Assembly: GCA_044867925.1 (NCBI GenBank)
Contig: JBIOVV010000008.1
Coordinates: forward strand, 1 to 64,000
Reading direction: 5' to 3'
Length of the DNA stretch: 64,000 nt
DNA from: VRUE01 sp044867925
GTDB taxonomy: Bacteria; Actinomycetota; Thermoleophilia; Solirubrobacterales; 70-9
Positions 1 through 7,857 of this stretch are shown here, in pieces. Each line of letters begins with the position of its first letter. The first letter of the stretch is position 1. A model generated the notes under the pieces. The model saw only the letters and a list, made by a program, of their open reading frames with translations. It did no database searches and was not told the DNA's origin. Both the position numbers and the translations under genes were made by a program.

Positions 1-132
1 CGATCCGCTGCACCCCATCTGCGACGAGCGCTAGCTGATCCTCTCCGGCGTGGTCCGCTTCAGCCATGCGAAACAAGACTAGGAGCGCGCTCGGCTGCCC
101 GTACGTGCTCTGACTACCTACTTGCCATTCAC

Positions 133-204
133 TCCGAGGTGGTGTAACCGGCAGCACGCGAGGCCCTGAACCTCGTAGCGCAGGTTCGACCCCTGCCCTC
201 GGAT
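133..204 (+). tRNA. tRNA-Gln (anticodon CTG)
   Basis: A 72-nt cloverleaf folds directly: a perfect 7-bp acceptor stem (133-139 with 197-203), a short D arm of the GTG/CAC type usual in tRNA-Gln, a perfect 5-bp anticodon stem (159-163 with 171-175), a 4-nt variable loop and a perfect 5-bp T stem with loop TTCGACC. The anticodon is 166-168 (CTG), reading CAG. The discriminator is T204 and no CCA is encoded. The base before the anticodon (165), nearly always U, is C. It sits upstream of the first phage genes, so it may be phage-borne, or a host gene at the left prophage edge. No copy of its 3' half is present near the integrase. Confidence 0.85.
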
Positions 205-301
205 CTGGACCAGCGAGACCGAGCCTCGCTCCCGTCGCAAGACGGCAGCGCCGAAAGGCCTTCGAGGCGTACGCGGAGATCAGCGCAAGGAAGGCCGCTG
301 C

Positions 302-574
302 ATGAGCTCGGAGGCCAAGAACCTCGAGGCGATCCAACGCGCGATCACCCAGCACGGAGGGAACTGCGGCGCACCCATCCTCGAGATCCGCTTGAACCCA
401 TACGAGGTGGAGCGGCTCGACTGGGACTCGTTCAGAGGCATCTCGATCAAGGCCGACGACGACCTACCAACGGGGCGTTTCAGGCTGGTCTGTGAGGGAC
501 AGCATGGAGAGGCGCCGGCGCAGGAGCAATCGGTAAGCGAGAAGCCGAAGGTCGGGGAGATGGTGCCGGTATGA
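302..574 (+). CDS. Hypothetical phage protein, 90 aa
   Basis: An acidic soluble protein with no recognised domain. The ATG has an AAGGAAGG ribosome site 5-7 nt upstream. The end overlaps the next gene by 4 nt (ATGA), so the two are likely co-translated. The C-terminal 20 residues are rich in E, S and P and look disordered. The function is unknown. Confidence 0.7.
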   Translation: MSSEAKNLEAIQRAITQHGGNCGAPILEIRLNPYEVERLDWDSFRGISIKADDDLPTGRFRLVCEGQHGEAPAQEQSVSEKPKVGEMVPV

Positions 575-1038
575 GCTACGACTCCCGCCCAGATACGCAC
601 GAGCACATCACTCAGGTGCGCGGCCTGGTTCTTGGCGTCGCTGCCGACCTAACCGAGCGCGCTCACCGACACGACCGCTCCAAGCTGGAGACGCCAGAGG
701 TCGAGGTCTTCGACCGCGTCACTCCGCTGCTGAAGGACTCGACCTACGGCAGCGACGAGTACAAGAGCTTTCTCGCAGATATGGGCGAGGGGCTTACGCA
801 TCACTACGCCGTGAACGACCACCACCCGGAGCACTTCGGCAAGGGCATCGCCGAGATGAACTTGATTCAGCTCACGGAGTTGCTCTGCGACTGGATCGCG
901 GCGACCCGTCGCCACGACGACGGCGACATCCGCAAGTCGATCGACCAGAACGCCGAGCGCTTCGGCTATGGCGAGGAGATCAAGCGCCTGCTGCACAACA
1001 CGGTGGACGCGCTGCTTGACCGTGAGATCGCAGCATGA
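571..1038 (+). CDS. DUF5662-like phage protein, 155 aa
   Basis: Rich in paired histidines. There is an early HDRSKLETPE segment (about residues 29-38) and a HHPEHF motif near residue 91, followed by a conserved-looking LCDWIAATRRHDDGD segment. These match my memory of the DUF5662 family found in phages, which resembles metal-binding HD-type proteins, but no activity is known to me. It starts with ATG in a 4-nt overlap with the preceding gene and overlaps the next small gene in the same way. Confidence 0.65.
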   Translation: MSYDSRPDTHEHITQVRGLVLGVAADLTERAHRHDRSKLETPEVEVFDRVTPLLKDSTYGSDEYKSFLADMGEGLTHHYAVNDHHPEHFGKGIAEMNLIQLTELLCDWIAATRRHDDGDIRKSIDQNAERFGYGEEIKRLLHNTVDALLDREIAA

Positions 1039-1127
1039 CTCGCTGGTCCAAGGCAGACTTCACCCTCCTCGTTATCGCAGTAGGGAGCCTGGCTGCCATC
1101 GTCCTCATCCAGTGGAGATGGGTGTGA
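1035..1127 (+). CDS. Small single-pass membrane protein, 30 aa
   Basis: ATG in an ATGA overlap with the preceding stop. It encodes a polar N-terminus (MTRWSKAD) followed by about 18 hydrophobic residues and a short basic-aromatic end (WRWV). This is a typical tiny phage membrane protein. The tight overlaps on both sides argue that it is translated. The function is unknown. Confidence 0.5.
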   Translation: MTRWSKADFTLLVIAVGSLAAIVLIQWRWV

Positions 1128-1528
1128 GCCTGCTCAGGCGCGCCCGCGAGGCGCTGGAACATCGAGAGGACTCCGAAGACGGTTACGCCCAGATGCACCG
1201 CGAGCGAAACCGCAGCGACGTGGTGAGCCGGGTTGCCTCCTTTCTTGAGTGCGAGCCAGGTGAGATCGAAGGTGTCACCGCCATCGCTGGTCGATACGAC
1301 TCCTTCCTCTGGTCGTTCACTGTGGACGGCATCCGATTCGTTGCCGGGATGTTCTGGGTGCAGCACCCTGGACCGCCTGGTCGACGGTTCTTCTGTGGCT
1401 TGGTCCGGGGTCAGATCCGAGGGAAATACCACTGGCCACCCGATGTCTCCCACGAGGACCACTGCAAACTGAAGGGCGTCGAGCGGATTGGCAGTCTCGC
1501 CGACCTTGCCGAAGCGGTGGATCAGTGA
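1118..1528 (+). CDS. Hypothetical phage protein, 136 aa
   Basis: The start is ATG 1118 (or GTG 1124, which overlaps the previous stop). A frame open further upstream is not used because it runs antisense-like through the two preceding genes. The protein has a charged N-terminal helix, then a compact region rich in W, F and H (YDSFLWSFTVDG, HWPPDVSHEDH). No family was recognised. The stop overlaps the next ATG (TGATG). Confidence 0.6.
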   Translation: MGVSLLRRAREALEHREDSEDGYAQMHRERNRSDVVSRVASFLECEPGEIEGVTAIAGRYDSFLWSFTVDGIRFVAGMFWVQHPGPPGRRFFCGLVRGQIRGKYHWPPDVSHEDHCKLKGVERIGSLADLAEAVDQ

Positions 1529-1809
1529 TGCGCGAGAGAGTCTTTGTCCTCGCCGCCTCCAAGGACCAGGCCGATCTTTTCATCCGTCGTTGGCAAACGG
1601 AGAAGCCCAACGTCCGCCGCCTCCAAGACGCCATCTACCTGCACGGAGACACCGGCGGGCTCTTGGGTCACGCGATCCTCGCGACAGATCGCATCGTCGG
1701 TGTCGAGGGCTACTACCGCCACCCGCAGGCACCGAAGATCGAAGACTGGGTATGCCGCACGCTTGCGAAGACCGGCCGCGCCTTCGAGATCGAGCCGGTA
1801 ACGACGTGA
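1528..1809 (+). CDS. Hypothetical phage protein, 93 aa
   Basis: ATG 1528 shares a base with the previous stop; GTG 1525 is the alternative. It is a small alpha/beta-looking protein (RVFVLAASKDQADLF at the start, then an alternating hydrophobic pattern) with no recognised family. It lies in the same tight gene string as its neighbours. Confidence 0.6.
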   Translation: MRERVFVLAASKDQADLFIRRWQTEKPNVRRLQDAIYLHGDTGGLLGHAILATDRIVGVEGYYRHPQAPKIEDWVCRTLAKTGRAFEIEPVTT

Positions 1810-1852
1810 GACCTCCTCGAGGACTCCCGCCCTTGAGGCCGAGGCCGGTGGG

Positions 1853-2290
1853 ATGAGGAAGCGCGACCGCAAGGCGCTGCGTTCCTACTGCCGTGACCTC
1901 GCCGACAAGCTGGAGCTACGCGACTGGTGGGTCTCGACCCGCGTTGGAGACGTAGGCGGATCGCAGGACCGCTACGACGGGAAGACCTGGGGCGCCAGCA
2001 GCGAGTCCGTCCCCGGCCAAAAGCACGTCAAGCTCACCTTCGATCCAGACTGCCGCAACTGGGATCGACGGGATCTCCGCCAGACCGTCGCCCACGAGCT
2101 GATCCACGCCCACCTTGCCCCGATGGTCGAGATGACACGCGTCGACCTCGCTCCGCACCTTGGCCAGCAGGCGTACGAACTCTATGACGCCGCCTTCACC
2201 CGCCACCTAGAGTTCGCCGTGGACGCGTTGGCCGATGCCGTGACCGAGCACCTGCCCCTCATCGACTGGCCGAAGGGGAAGGGCGGCTAG
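1853..2290 (+). CDS. Zincin-like putative metallopeptidase, 145 aa
   Basis: Residues 80-89 read VAHELIHAHL, a HExxH zinc-binding and catalytic motif in a helix, as in SprT-like and other small zincins. The upstream part is a predicted beta-rich region with a conserved-looking KLTFDPDCRNW strand. A third zinc ligand would have to come from the later helices (HLGQQAYELYD, FTRHLEF). SprT-like proteins act on DNA-protein crosslinks in cells, but in phages the substrate is unknown. The ATG is 43 nt after the previous gene. Confidence 0.65.
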   Translation: MRKRDRKALRSYCRDLADKLELRDWWVSTRVGDVGGSQDRYDGKTWGASSESVPGQKHVKLTFDPDCRNWDRRDLRQTVAHELIHAHLAPMVEMTRVDLAPHLGQQAYELYDAAFTRHLEFAVDALADAVTEHLPLIDWPKGKGG

Positions 2291-2472
2291 CTGGGAACCT
2301 CTCGGTAGCTCTCGATGGAGTCGATCGCCAGCATCACGGTTCCGAGCCCACGGGCTTGCTCGACTTTCAAGATGCCATCTCCCGTTCGCCTGCGACGCAA
2401 CTCGAGGTCGAACTCATCCAGCGTCATATCGGTGTGCAGTTTCTCTCCGGTAGCAGTGACGATCAAAACCAT
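2287..2472 (-). CDS. Hypothetical protein on the minus strand, 61 aa
   Basis: It starts at ATG 2472 with a GAGAGAGG purine run 6 nt upstream on the minus strand. It encodes a small acidic/basic protein (MTLDEFDLELRRRR, then a beta-rich end). It converges with the zincin gene (4-nt overlap of ends) and diverges from the gene at 2530. The other-frame reading of this stretch has no ribosome site. The function is unknown. Confidence 0.5.
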   Translation of the reverse strand: MVLIVTATGEKLHTDMTLDEFDLELRRRRTGDGILKVEQARGLGTVMLAIDSIESYREVPS

Positions 2473-2529
2473 GGGCTGCCTCTCTCTCGCTCTCTGATTG
2501 ACGGAGCAACCCTAACCGCAAAGGACTAC

Positions 2530-3105
2530 ATGCCTGAGCTCGCCAAGCACATTGAGGTCACCAAGCTCCCCGACGGATTAGGCAGCCGCATCACGGTCGA
2601 CGGAGAGGACTTCCCGTGGTACGTCGCCGCCGATCCCATCACCATGTCGGCCGAAGTCGCCGAGATGCCCAAGATCACATTGACGCTCATGGCTGACAGA
2701 GTGACCGTTGACCAGGCGCTCGCTACCAAACAGCCCCAGCGCGTGACCCAGTGGCAGAGGGATGAACGCGATCAAACTAGCCCGGTCGATCCTGCGCGCA
2801 GCTCCTGCGTCTGTAGCCCCAAGGCACCACAACAGGACTCCATCTTCGAGGCAAGGCTCGACGCAGCCAAGCTCTCGCTCAAGGGAGCGGAACGCTTCGA
2901 GGCAAGTGCAGAGGAAGTCGAGCGCAGCTCAAGCAACGACTGCTCCCCGGGCAGCCTCGACGCTGAGCGAGTCGAGCACCTACGCAAGCTTGGTCGCGAC
3001 GAACTCCTACTCGCCAACGCACAGGCCAGCATCGCCGTAGCTGAAGCACTGAGCAGGCAGGAGGCGGCTCCGGCCCAAAGCGACAACGTCCTACGCGACC
3101 TCTGA
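2530..3105 (+). CDS. Hypothetical phage protein, 191 aa
   Basis: ATG 2530 begins a beta-rich domain (about residues 1-60, ITVDGEDFPWYVAADP). A long charged helical part follows (FEARLDAAKLSLKGAERFEA, ending in EALSRQEAAPAQ). The middle (residues about 75-105) looks like a linker. The frame stays open upstream, but that part is antisense to the minus-strand gene. The function is unknown. Confidence 0.55.
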   Translation: MPELAKHIEVTKLPDGLGSRITVDGEDFPWYVAADPITMSAEVAEMPKITLTLMADRVTVDQALATKQPQRVTQWQRDERDQTSPVDPARSSCVCSPKAPQQDSIFEARLDAAKLSLKGAERFEASAEEVERSSSNDCSPGSLDAERVEHLRKLGRDELLLANAQASIAVAEALSRQEAAPAQSDNVLRDL

Positions 3106-3150
3106 GCGATGGGGCAGCAGCGCCCTACCACCACGGCCCGCAGGTAGCGG

Positions 3151-3477
3151 ATGCCCCGCGCAGCGAAGACCTGCTCGCGCCCCGAGTGCCCCAACGTCCA
3201 GCCCTGCCCCGATCACGCACGCAAGGCATGGGCAGGATCGACCCGCCGTAGTCGCCTCCCCGGCGACTGGTCCTCACTTCGCCATCAGGTGCTTGAACGC
3301 GACCCCATCTGCGTGATCCAGATCGCCTGTGACGGCTCACTCTCCACGGTCTGCGACCACCGCATCCCCGGAGACGACCACAGCCTCGAGAACTTGCAAG
3401 GCATCTGCTCTGCTTGCGACAGACTGAAGTCTTCGCGAGAGGGCAATGCAGCACAACGACAGCGCCGCACGGCGTAA
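3151..3477 (+). CDS. HNH endonuclease, 108 aa
   Basis: An HNH nuclease core is visible: CSRPECPN near the N-terminus, then CDHRIPGDDHSLENLQG and CSACDRLKSSREG. The DH and N residues form the beta-beta-alpha metal site, and the CxxC pair binds structural zinc. HNH genes immediately before the small terminase are typical of cos-type siphoviruses, where the nuclease assists terminase in cleaving packaging ends (known for HK97 gp74-like proteins). The same role is inferred here from motif and position. Confidence 0.82.
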   Translation: MPRAAKTCSRPECPNVQPCPDHARKAWAGSTRRSRLPGDWSSLRHQVLERDPICVIQIACDGSLSTVCDHRIPGDDHSLENLQGICSACDRLKSSREGNAAQRQRRTA

Positions 3478-3492
3478 GGAAGGTAGGGCCGC

Positions 3493-3663
3493 ATGGCCGA
3501 TATGGACGTAATCGTGAATGGACTTGCTCGCCGGCTGTACGAGGCGGGCGGCGAGTGGTGCGAGGGCAGCGGTATCGACACACACCCCTGGCTTCAGGCA
3601 GATCCGGACGTGCGAGCTGCGTTCAAGCAGGCAGCGAAAGTTCTGATCGACAAGGCCGCCTGA
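3493..3663 (+). CDS. Small hypothetical protein, 56 aa
   Basis: ATG 3493 sits inside a 16-bp sequence that is repeated at the start of the terminase region (4251-4266). The protein is mostly helical (VNGLARRLYEAGGEWCEG), with one W, one C and a short H-P-W turn. The stop shares a base with the next ATG (TGATG). The function is unknown. Confidence 0.5.
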   Translation: MADMDVIVNGLARRLYEAGGEWCEGSGIDTHPWLQADPDVRAAFKQAAKVLIDKAA

Positions 3664-3950
3664 TGGCAAACATCCTGGTCAAAGGCTCAGCCCTCTGGCG
3701 CAGCGAGATACGAGAGGCCCGCAACTTGGGCTTCACGCTACATCTCAAGATGCACGGCAACGCAGCCTTCGCCCAGCTTGTGCCCTTCACCCGTAGGGCA
3801 AAGCGAGCCTGCCGCGCGCACAATGCTGCGGCAATCGAGGCCAACCAGGTAATCCCGCCTGCAGCACCGAGCGAGTACGCAGCATTCCAGCTCGAAGCCA
3901 CCCGTGACGCCATCCACTCGGCGCTTGCGATGGCAGGCGAGGCGTGCTGA
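3663..3950 (+). CDS. Small hypothetical structural-module protein, 95 aa
   Basis: ATG 3663 overlaps the previous stop. It is a helical, alanine-rich, basic protein (FTRRAKRACRAHNAAAIEA) of the size and position of minor proteins next to terminase genes. It could bind nucleic acid, but no family was recognised. The open frame upstream of 3663 is antisense-like and was left out. Confidence 0.5.
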   Translation: MANILVKGSALWRSEIREARNLGFTLHLKMHGNAAFAQLVPFTRRAKRACRAHNAAAIEANQVIPPAAPSEYAAFQLEATRDAIHSALAMAGEAC

Positions 3951-3951
3951 A

Positions 3952-4152
3952 ATGGCTGCGGTGAGCGAACGAGAGCTGCTTACGAATCGCCTGCAGACGC
4001 TTGACAGCCACCGAGGCCTCAAGCGCATTGCAACCACGCCGGCCCGCCTTTTGGTGCGCGCCCACATTGGCCTGGACCTCGACGGCACCAATGGCCTCGT
4101 GCTAGCTGTGGTCGTCTGGACGACCGTCCTGGTGGCCGAGCCACCGTTCTGA
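3952..4152 (+). CDS. Small hypothetical protein with a hydrophobic C-terminus, 66 aa
   Basis: The ATG is one base after the previous stop. The first half is charged and helical. The last third (GLVLAVVVWTTVLVAEPPF) is hydrophobic enough to be a membrane segment. The gene ends at the G-rich palindromic stretch before the terminase genes. The function is unknown. Confidence 0.45.
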   Translation: MAAVSERELLTNRLQTLDSHRGLKRIATTPARLLVRAHIGLDLDGTNGLVLAVVVWTTVLVAEPPF

Positions 4153-4165
4153 CCGCGTAGGGGTG

Positions 4166-4177
4166 GGGGGTACCCCC
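4166..4177. other. G-rich palindrome before terminase, candidate cos or packaging site
   Basis: The 130-nt gap 4153-4283 holds a perfect palindrome, GGGGG-TA-CCCCC, followed closely by another G-run and C-run (GGGGGGTCCC). Gene-free GC-rich palindromic sequence between the HNH gene and the small terminase is where cos sites lie in many actinophages. No cut ends can be seen in a prophage, so this is a position-based suggestion only. Confidence 0.3.
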
Positions 4178-4283
4178 AAGGGGGGTCCCGCAGGTGACCG
4201 GGGAGTACTGCCGCTCGCAGTGCGTACGGGTCTGAGGGGGTTTATGTGACGTAGGGCCGCATGGCCTGGAAAGGAGCAGCCGC

Positions 4284-4742
4284 ATGGCTGGAAACGGACC
4301 CGCGCCAGAAGACAAGGAAGCACGTCGGCGCCGCAACAAACCGGCCCGCGGCGAGTGGGTCGACCTCGAACCGCTTGAGTGGTCGGTACTCCCCGAGATC
4401 CCGCCCTGCCCGTTCCTGCACCCGGACACCGGCGAGCAGGAAGATTGGAGTGAACGGGCGCAGGCCGCATGGGCGGCGTGGCGAGAAGACCCGGTGACCC
4501 GCTACTACACGCCGGCGGATCTCGCCTACGTGCAAGATCTCCTGTTGCTGTTCGACCGAATGACCGCTAGCAACGCGAACGAGGTTCGACTGCGGATGGA
4601 CGGACTCGGCCTGACCCCCAAGGGTAAGAAGGATCTTCGCTATCGCGTTGTCGAGCCGGAAGCCGAAGGGGAGAAGCCCCGTCGGAAGCGCTCGCGGAGT
4701 TCGAGCAGCAGCCGTCGTGCTCGCCTCAGCGTCGTGAAGTAG
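4284..4742 (+). CDS. terS: Terminase small subunit, 152 aa
   Basis: The N-terminus MAGNGPAPEDKEARRRRNK matches the G-x-GPAPK-D...RRNK opening common in small terminases of actinophages. A helical central domain (YTPADLAYVQDLLLLFDRM) and a C-terminal basic, serine-rich tail (RRKRSRSSSSSRR) follow. Small terminases recognise the phage DNA and stimulate the large subunit. The ATG has AAAGGAG 6 nt upstream. The gene lies 4 nt before the large subunit. Confidence 0.75.
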   Translation: MAGNGPAPEDKEARRRRNKPARGEWVDLEPLEWSVLPEIPPCPFLHPDTGEQEDWSERAQAAWAAWREDPVTRYYTPADLAYVQDLLLLFDRMTASNANEVRLRMDGLGLTPKGKKDLRYRVVEPEAEGEKPRRKRSRSSSSSRRARLSVVK

Positions 4743-4746
4743 TTTC

Positions 4747-6450
4747 GTGTCGCTTCCACCGGTTTCGTTCCCGACTCTCGGCTGGCAGGTAATCGACTGG
4801 ATCGAGACCTATCTCTGCCACGGGCCGGGCGACGTTCAAGGCGAGCTTTGGACCTCCGATCAGCCGGGCCTCGCGATCGACGATGAAGAGGCGCTGTTCA
4901 TCTGCTGGGCCTACCGAGTCTGGCCGCAGGACCACGCTTTGGCCGGTCAGCGTCTCATTCACCGCGCGATCTACTCGAGGCCGAAGGGAAGGCGAAAGTC
5001 TGAGATCGCCGGTGCCCTCGACTGCGCTGAGGCGCTCGGCCCTGTTCGCTGCGATGGGTTTGACGCCCACGGCGAGCCCGTGGGCGTCCCGGTCGTCTTC
5101 CCTTTTATCCGGTGTCTGGCCACCGAGGAGGAGCAGGCCGGCAACACCTACAGCAACGTCGTCTTCATGCTTTCCGAGGGCGAGGCGGCAAACGAGTACG
5201 ACTTCGACGTCGGCAAGTCGATCGAGACCTCGACCAGGACGATCATCCGTGAGCCCGGCGGCGGCGAAATCCGCCAGTCCAGCGCGGGGGACGCGTCCAA
5301 GGACGGCGGCAAAGAGTCGAAGGCCACGTCTGATGAGACGCATCTCTACATCCTCAGACAGCAACGGGGGATGCATCGCACGGTTGCGCGGAACACCGGC
5401 AAGCGCAAGCTCGCCGAACCGTGGATGCTGGATACGACCACCGCTTGGGAGCCGGGCGAGAACTCGATAGCTGAGCAGGCGGCAGAGAAGTACGCACATC
5501 TGCCCGTCGAGGAGTGCGTTGCTAAGCACGGAGTCCTTTACGACCATCGGCAGGGTGATGAGCCAAAGCGGTTTGGCGACAATCGCTCGCTGATCAAGGC
5601 CCTCAAGACGGGCTACGGGCCGGCCTGCGACTGGATGGACTTCCGGCGGATCGTGAACATCATTCGCGACGCCGAGGACCCGGAGGCCGAGGCATATCGC
5701 TACTGGCTGAACCGGCCTCGGCCGGGCGCGGCGCACTGGCTCTCTCCCGACAAGATCAGTTCCGTTCTCACCAAAGACCTGCCAGAAATGGGCTCGCCGG
5801 TCGCAGCGGGTTTCGACGGCTCAGACGTAGATGACCACACCACGCTCTGGATCTGCACCGAGGACGAACTGTTCGTCCCGGTCGGGCTCTGGGTGCCGGG
5901 CATCGAAGAGAGCGGCTGGCGAGCTGGAGTCGAGAGCGCGGTCGACTGGCTGTTCGAGAACTTCAAGGTGGTCCGCTTCTACGGCGACCCGCCCTGGTGG
6001 CAACACGAGATGGGGAAGTGGGCACAGAAGTACTCCGACCCCGATCGTCCGGGAACTCTCCCCGTGGTTGAGTGGTGGACGAACCGCGACACCAACATGG
6101 GCGTGGCCTGCGGAGCGACACGGACCGCCATCAACCACAAGACCGCCCGGATCAATCCGACGCCGCTATTCACGAGCCCTCTTCGGGTGGTGCGCGATGA
6201 GGTCCGTCGCGATGCCGGCGAGGACGGCGAGCCCCTAGCCGTCTGGCACCTCAAGAACACGCGGACCCGCAAGGTGAAGATCAAGCTCGAGGACCGCGCC
6301 GAGGAGGCCCATGTGGTTCGCAAGGAGCGCCCCGGGTCGCCAAAAAAGATCGACAGCAGCCCAGCGATTGTGCTCGCCAAACGCGGCCGGGATGACGCAG
6401 TCAAGGCTGGCGAGTTCGAGATTTCGACCTACGGCCGTGCTGCGTTCTAA
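4747..6450 (+). CDS. terL: Terminase large subunit, 567 aa
   Basis: This is the packaging ATPase and nuclease that pumps DNA into the prohead. The ATPase domain shows a Walker A variant (SRPKGRRKSE, about residues 77-86) and an acidic SDETHLY segment near 195-201 in the place of Walker B. The nuclease domain starts around 352 with AGFDGSDVDDHT, the RNase-H-like first strand with metal-binding acids. The length is normal for the Terminase_1-like family. The start is GTG 4747; no ATG occurs near the N-terminus. The portal gene follows directly, as is usual. Confidence 0.93.
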   Translation: MSLPPVSFPTLGWQVIDWIETYLCHGPGDVQGELWTSDQPGLAIDDEEALFICWAYRVWPQDHALAGQRLIHRAIYSRPKGRRKSEIAGALDCAEALGPVRCDGFDAHGEPVGVPVVFPFIRCLATEEEQAGNTYSNVVFMLSEGEAANEYDFDVGKSIETSTRTIIREPGGGEIRQSSAGDASKDGGKESKATSDETHLYILRQQRGMHRTVARNTGKRKLAEPWMLDTTTAWEPGENSIAEQAAEKYAHLPVEECVAKHGVLYDHRQGDEPKRFGDNRSLIKALKTGYGPACDWMDFRRIVNIIRDAEDPEAEAYRYWLNRPRPGAAHWLSPDKISSVLTKDLPEMGSPVAAGFDGSDVDDHTTLWICTEDELFVPVGLWVPGIEESGWRAGVESAVDWLFENFKVVRFYGDPPWWQHEMGKWAQKYSDPDRPGTLPVVEWWTNRDTNMGVACGATRTAINHKTARINPTPLFTSPLRVVRDEVRRDAGEDGEPLAVWHLKNTRTRKVKIKLEDRAEEAHVVRKERPGSPKKIDSSPAIVLAKRGRDDAVKAGEFEISTYGRAAF

Positions 6451-6471
6451 CTGTTGAAGGGTGGTGACCAG

Positions 6472-7857
6472 TTGCTCGACGAAACTGAAGCCAAAGCTAA
6501 GCTCGCCGACCACTGCGAGCACCTCACCGTTCGAGCGAGAAAATACGAGCTGATCGAGAGTTACCGCAAGGGCGAGCACCCGATACCCCAGATCATCCAG
6601 CGGGCGAAGGTCACCCGCGCTTATCGGATGCTCATGGAGTTCGCGGAGACGAACTACGCGAAGCTGATCGTCAATGCGGCCGCCTCGCGGCTTCAGATTG
6701 GTGGCCTCCGCTCGCCCGACAAAAAGGTCAGCGACGCGGCTTGGGAGGTCTGGCAGGAGAACCGCATGGACGCCGAGTCCAAGCGGGGCAACGACACCGT
6801 TGTGGCCCACGGCCGAACCTTCGCGCTTATCTGGCCCCAGAAGGGAGACCTGCGACCACAGATCACCCTTGAGGATCCGGCTACCGTGATCGTGGAGTAC
6901 CGGGAGGGCTCGCTGTATGAACGCGTCGCCGCTACCCGGCGCTGGGTTGACGACGACGACGTTCCGCACGCGACCCTTTACACACCCGATGCGCTCTACA
7001 AGTTCATCGGCCCGAAGCACTCCAGCGGCCAGGGTGGAACTCGCTGGGAGCCCCGCGGGGTGGACGGGGAGCCGTGGCCGCTGCCGAATAAGTACGGCCT
7101 GGTGCCAGCCGTCGAGATCGCGACGGGACGCTCGCAGGGTCGAGGTCGCTTCGGGTCAGCGTGTGGCGACCTTGAGGACCATCTAAGCCACCTCGACCGG
7201 ATTAACATCTTGGAGTTCCTTCGCTTGGTGATCGCCTTCACGGCGGGCTTCCCGATCCGCGCTGTCATCGGGGACAAGATCATCAAGGACGACGACGGCA
7301 AGCCGATCGCGCCTTTCGAGCTGGCCGCCGACATCATCGCCCAATTCGAGGACCCCAAAGTCAAGTTGCAGGAGATTGCAGCCACTGACTTGAAGGCATT
7401 CGGCGAAGCGCTTGACAGGGACGTGGAGAGCTTGGCTGGTGTCTCGATGACGCCGAGCTACTACCTCCGCAGCATCCCGATCCAGAACGTGAACGCGGAC
7501 GCGATCCGTGCCTCTGACGCGCCTCTGAACTCGCGCGTTGCAGATCATCAGCCCGAGATGGGGGAGGGTTACGAGGAGGTTGCCCGTGTCGCCGGGAAGA
7601 TGCTGCCCAAACCGGTCGAGTTGGCGCCGTCCGCAGAGATTCGCTGGCTGAACCGCGAGTCCAGGTCCCTCAGCGAGAAGGCCGACGCGGCCACCAAGCT
7701 AAAAGAGATTCTGCCGCGCCAGGTGATCTGGGAAATCGTTTTCGACGCGACCCAGGACGAGATCACCCGATGGGAGTCCATGGAGATGTCCAATGCTCTC
7801 GCCGGGCTGCTTGACATAGCGCCGGACGAAACGGAACCGGTGCCGTCCAGTGGCTAG
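6472..7857 (+). CDS. Portal protein (SPP1 gp6-like), 461 aa
   Basis: This should be the dodecameric head vertex through which DNA enters. Features of the gp6-like portal family include a helical N-terminal part (RARKYELIESYRKGEHPIPQ), the ANYAKLIVNAAASRLQ-type segment near residue 70, and a conserved LNRESRSLSEKADAATKL region in the C-terminal third. I chose TTG 6472 because AAGGGTGG lies 7-9 nt upstream; TTG 6454 is in frame but has no ribosome site. It overlaps the next gene by 8 nt. Confidence 0.88.
   Translation: MLDETEAKAKLADHCEHLTVRARKYELIESYRKGEHPIPQIIQRAKVTRAYRMLMEFAETNYAKLIVNAAASRLQIGGLRSPDKKVSDAAWEVWQENRMDAESKRGNDTVVAHGRTFALIWPQKGDLRPQITLEDPATVIVEYREGSLYERVAATRRWVDDDDVPHATLYTPDALYKFIGPKHSSGQGGTRWEPRGVDGEPWPLPNKYGLVPAVEIATGRSQGRGRFGSACGDLEDHLSHLDRINILEFLRLVIAFTAGFPIRAVIGDKIIKDDDGKPIAPFELAADIIAQFEDPKVKLQEIAATDLKAFGEALDRDVESLAGVSMTPSYYLRSIPIQNVNADAIRASDAPLNSRVADHQPEMGEGYEEVARVAGKMLPKPVELAPSAEIRWLNRESRSLSEKADAATKLKEILPRQVIWEIVFDATQDEITRWESMEMSNALAGLLDIAPDETEPVPSSG

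Larger units (their letters stand above)
3483..4266 (+). repeat. 16-bp direct repeat pair at 3483-3498 and 4251-4266
   Basis: The same 16 bases (GTAGGGCCGCATGGCC) occur twice. The first copy contains the start codon of the 3493 gene. The second includes an ATG at 4261 just upstream of the terminase small subunit, followed by the AAAGGAG ribosome site for ATG 4284. They may be duplicated translation-start regions or recombination remnants. Confidence 0.6.

Noticed and set aside
1..34. Short frame ending ...DPLHPICDER at the left edge
   Set aside because: Only ten codons lie in the window; it may be the end of a gene, but nothing more can be supported.
133..204. tRNA-Gln as the phage attachment site
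   Set aside because: The integrase lies at the other end, and no copy of the 3' half of the tRNA occurs near 59550-59700.
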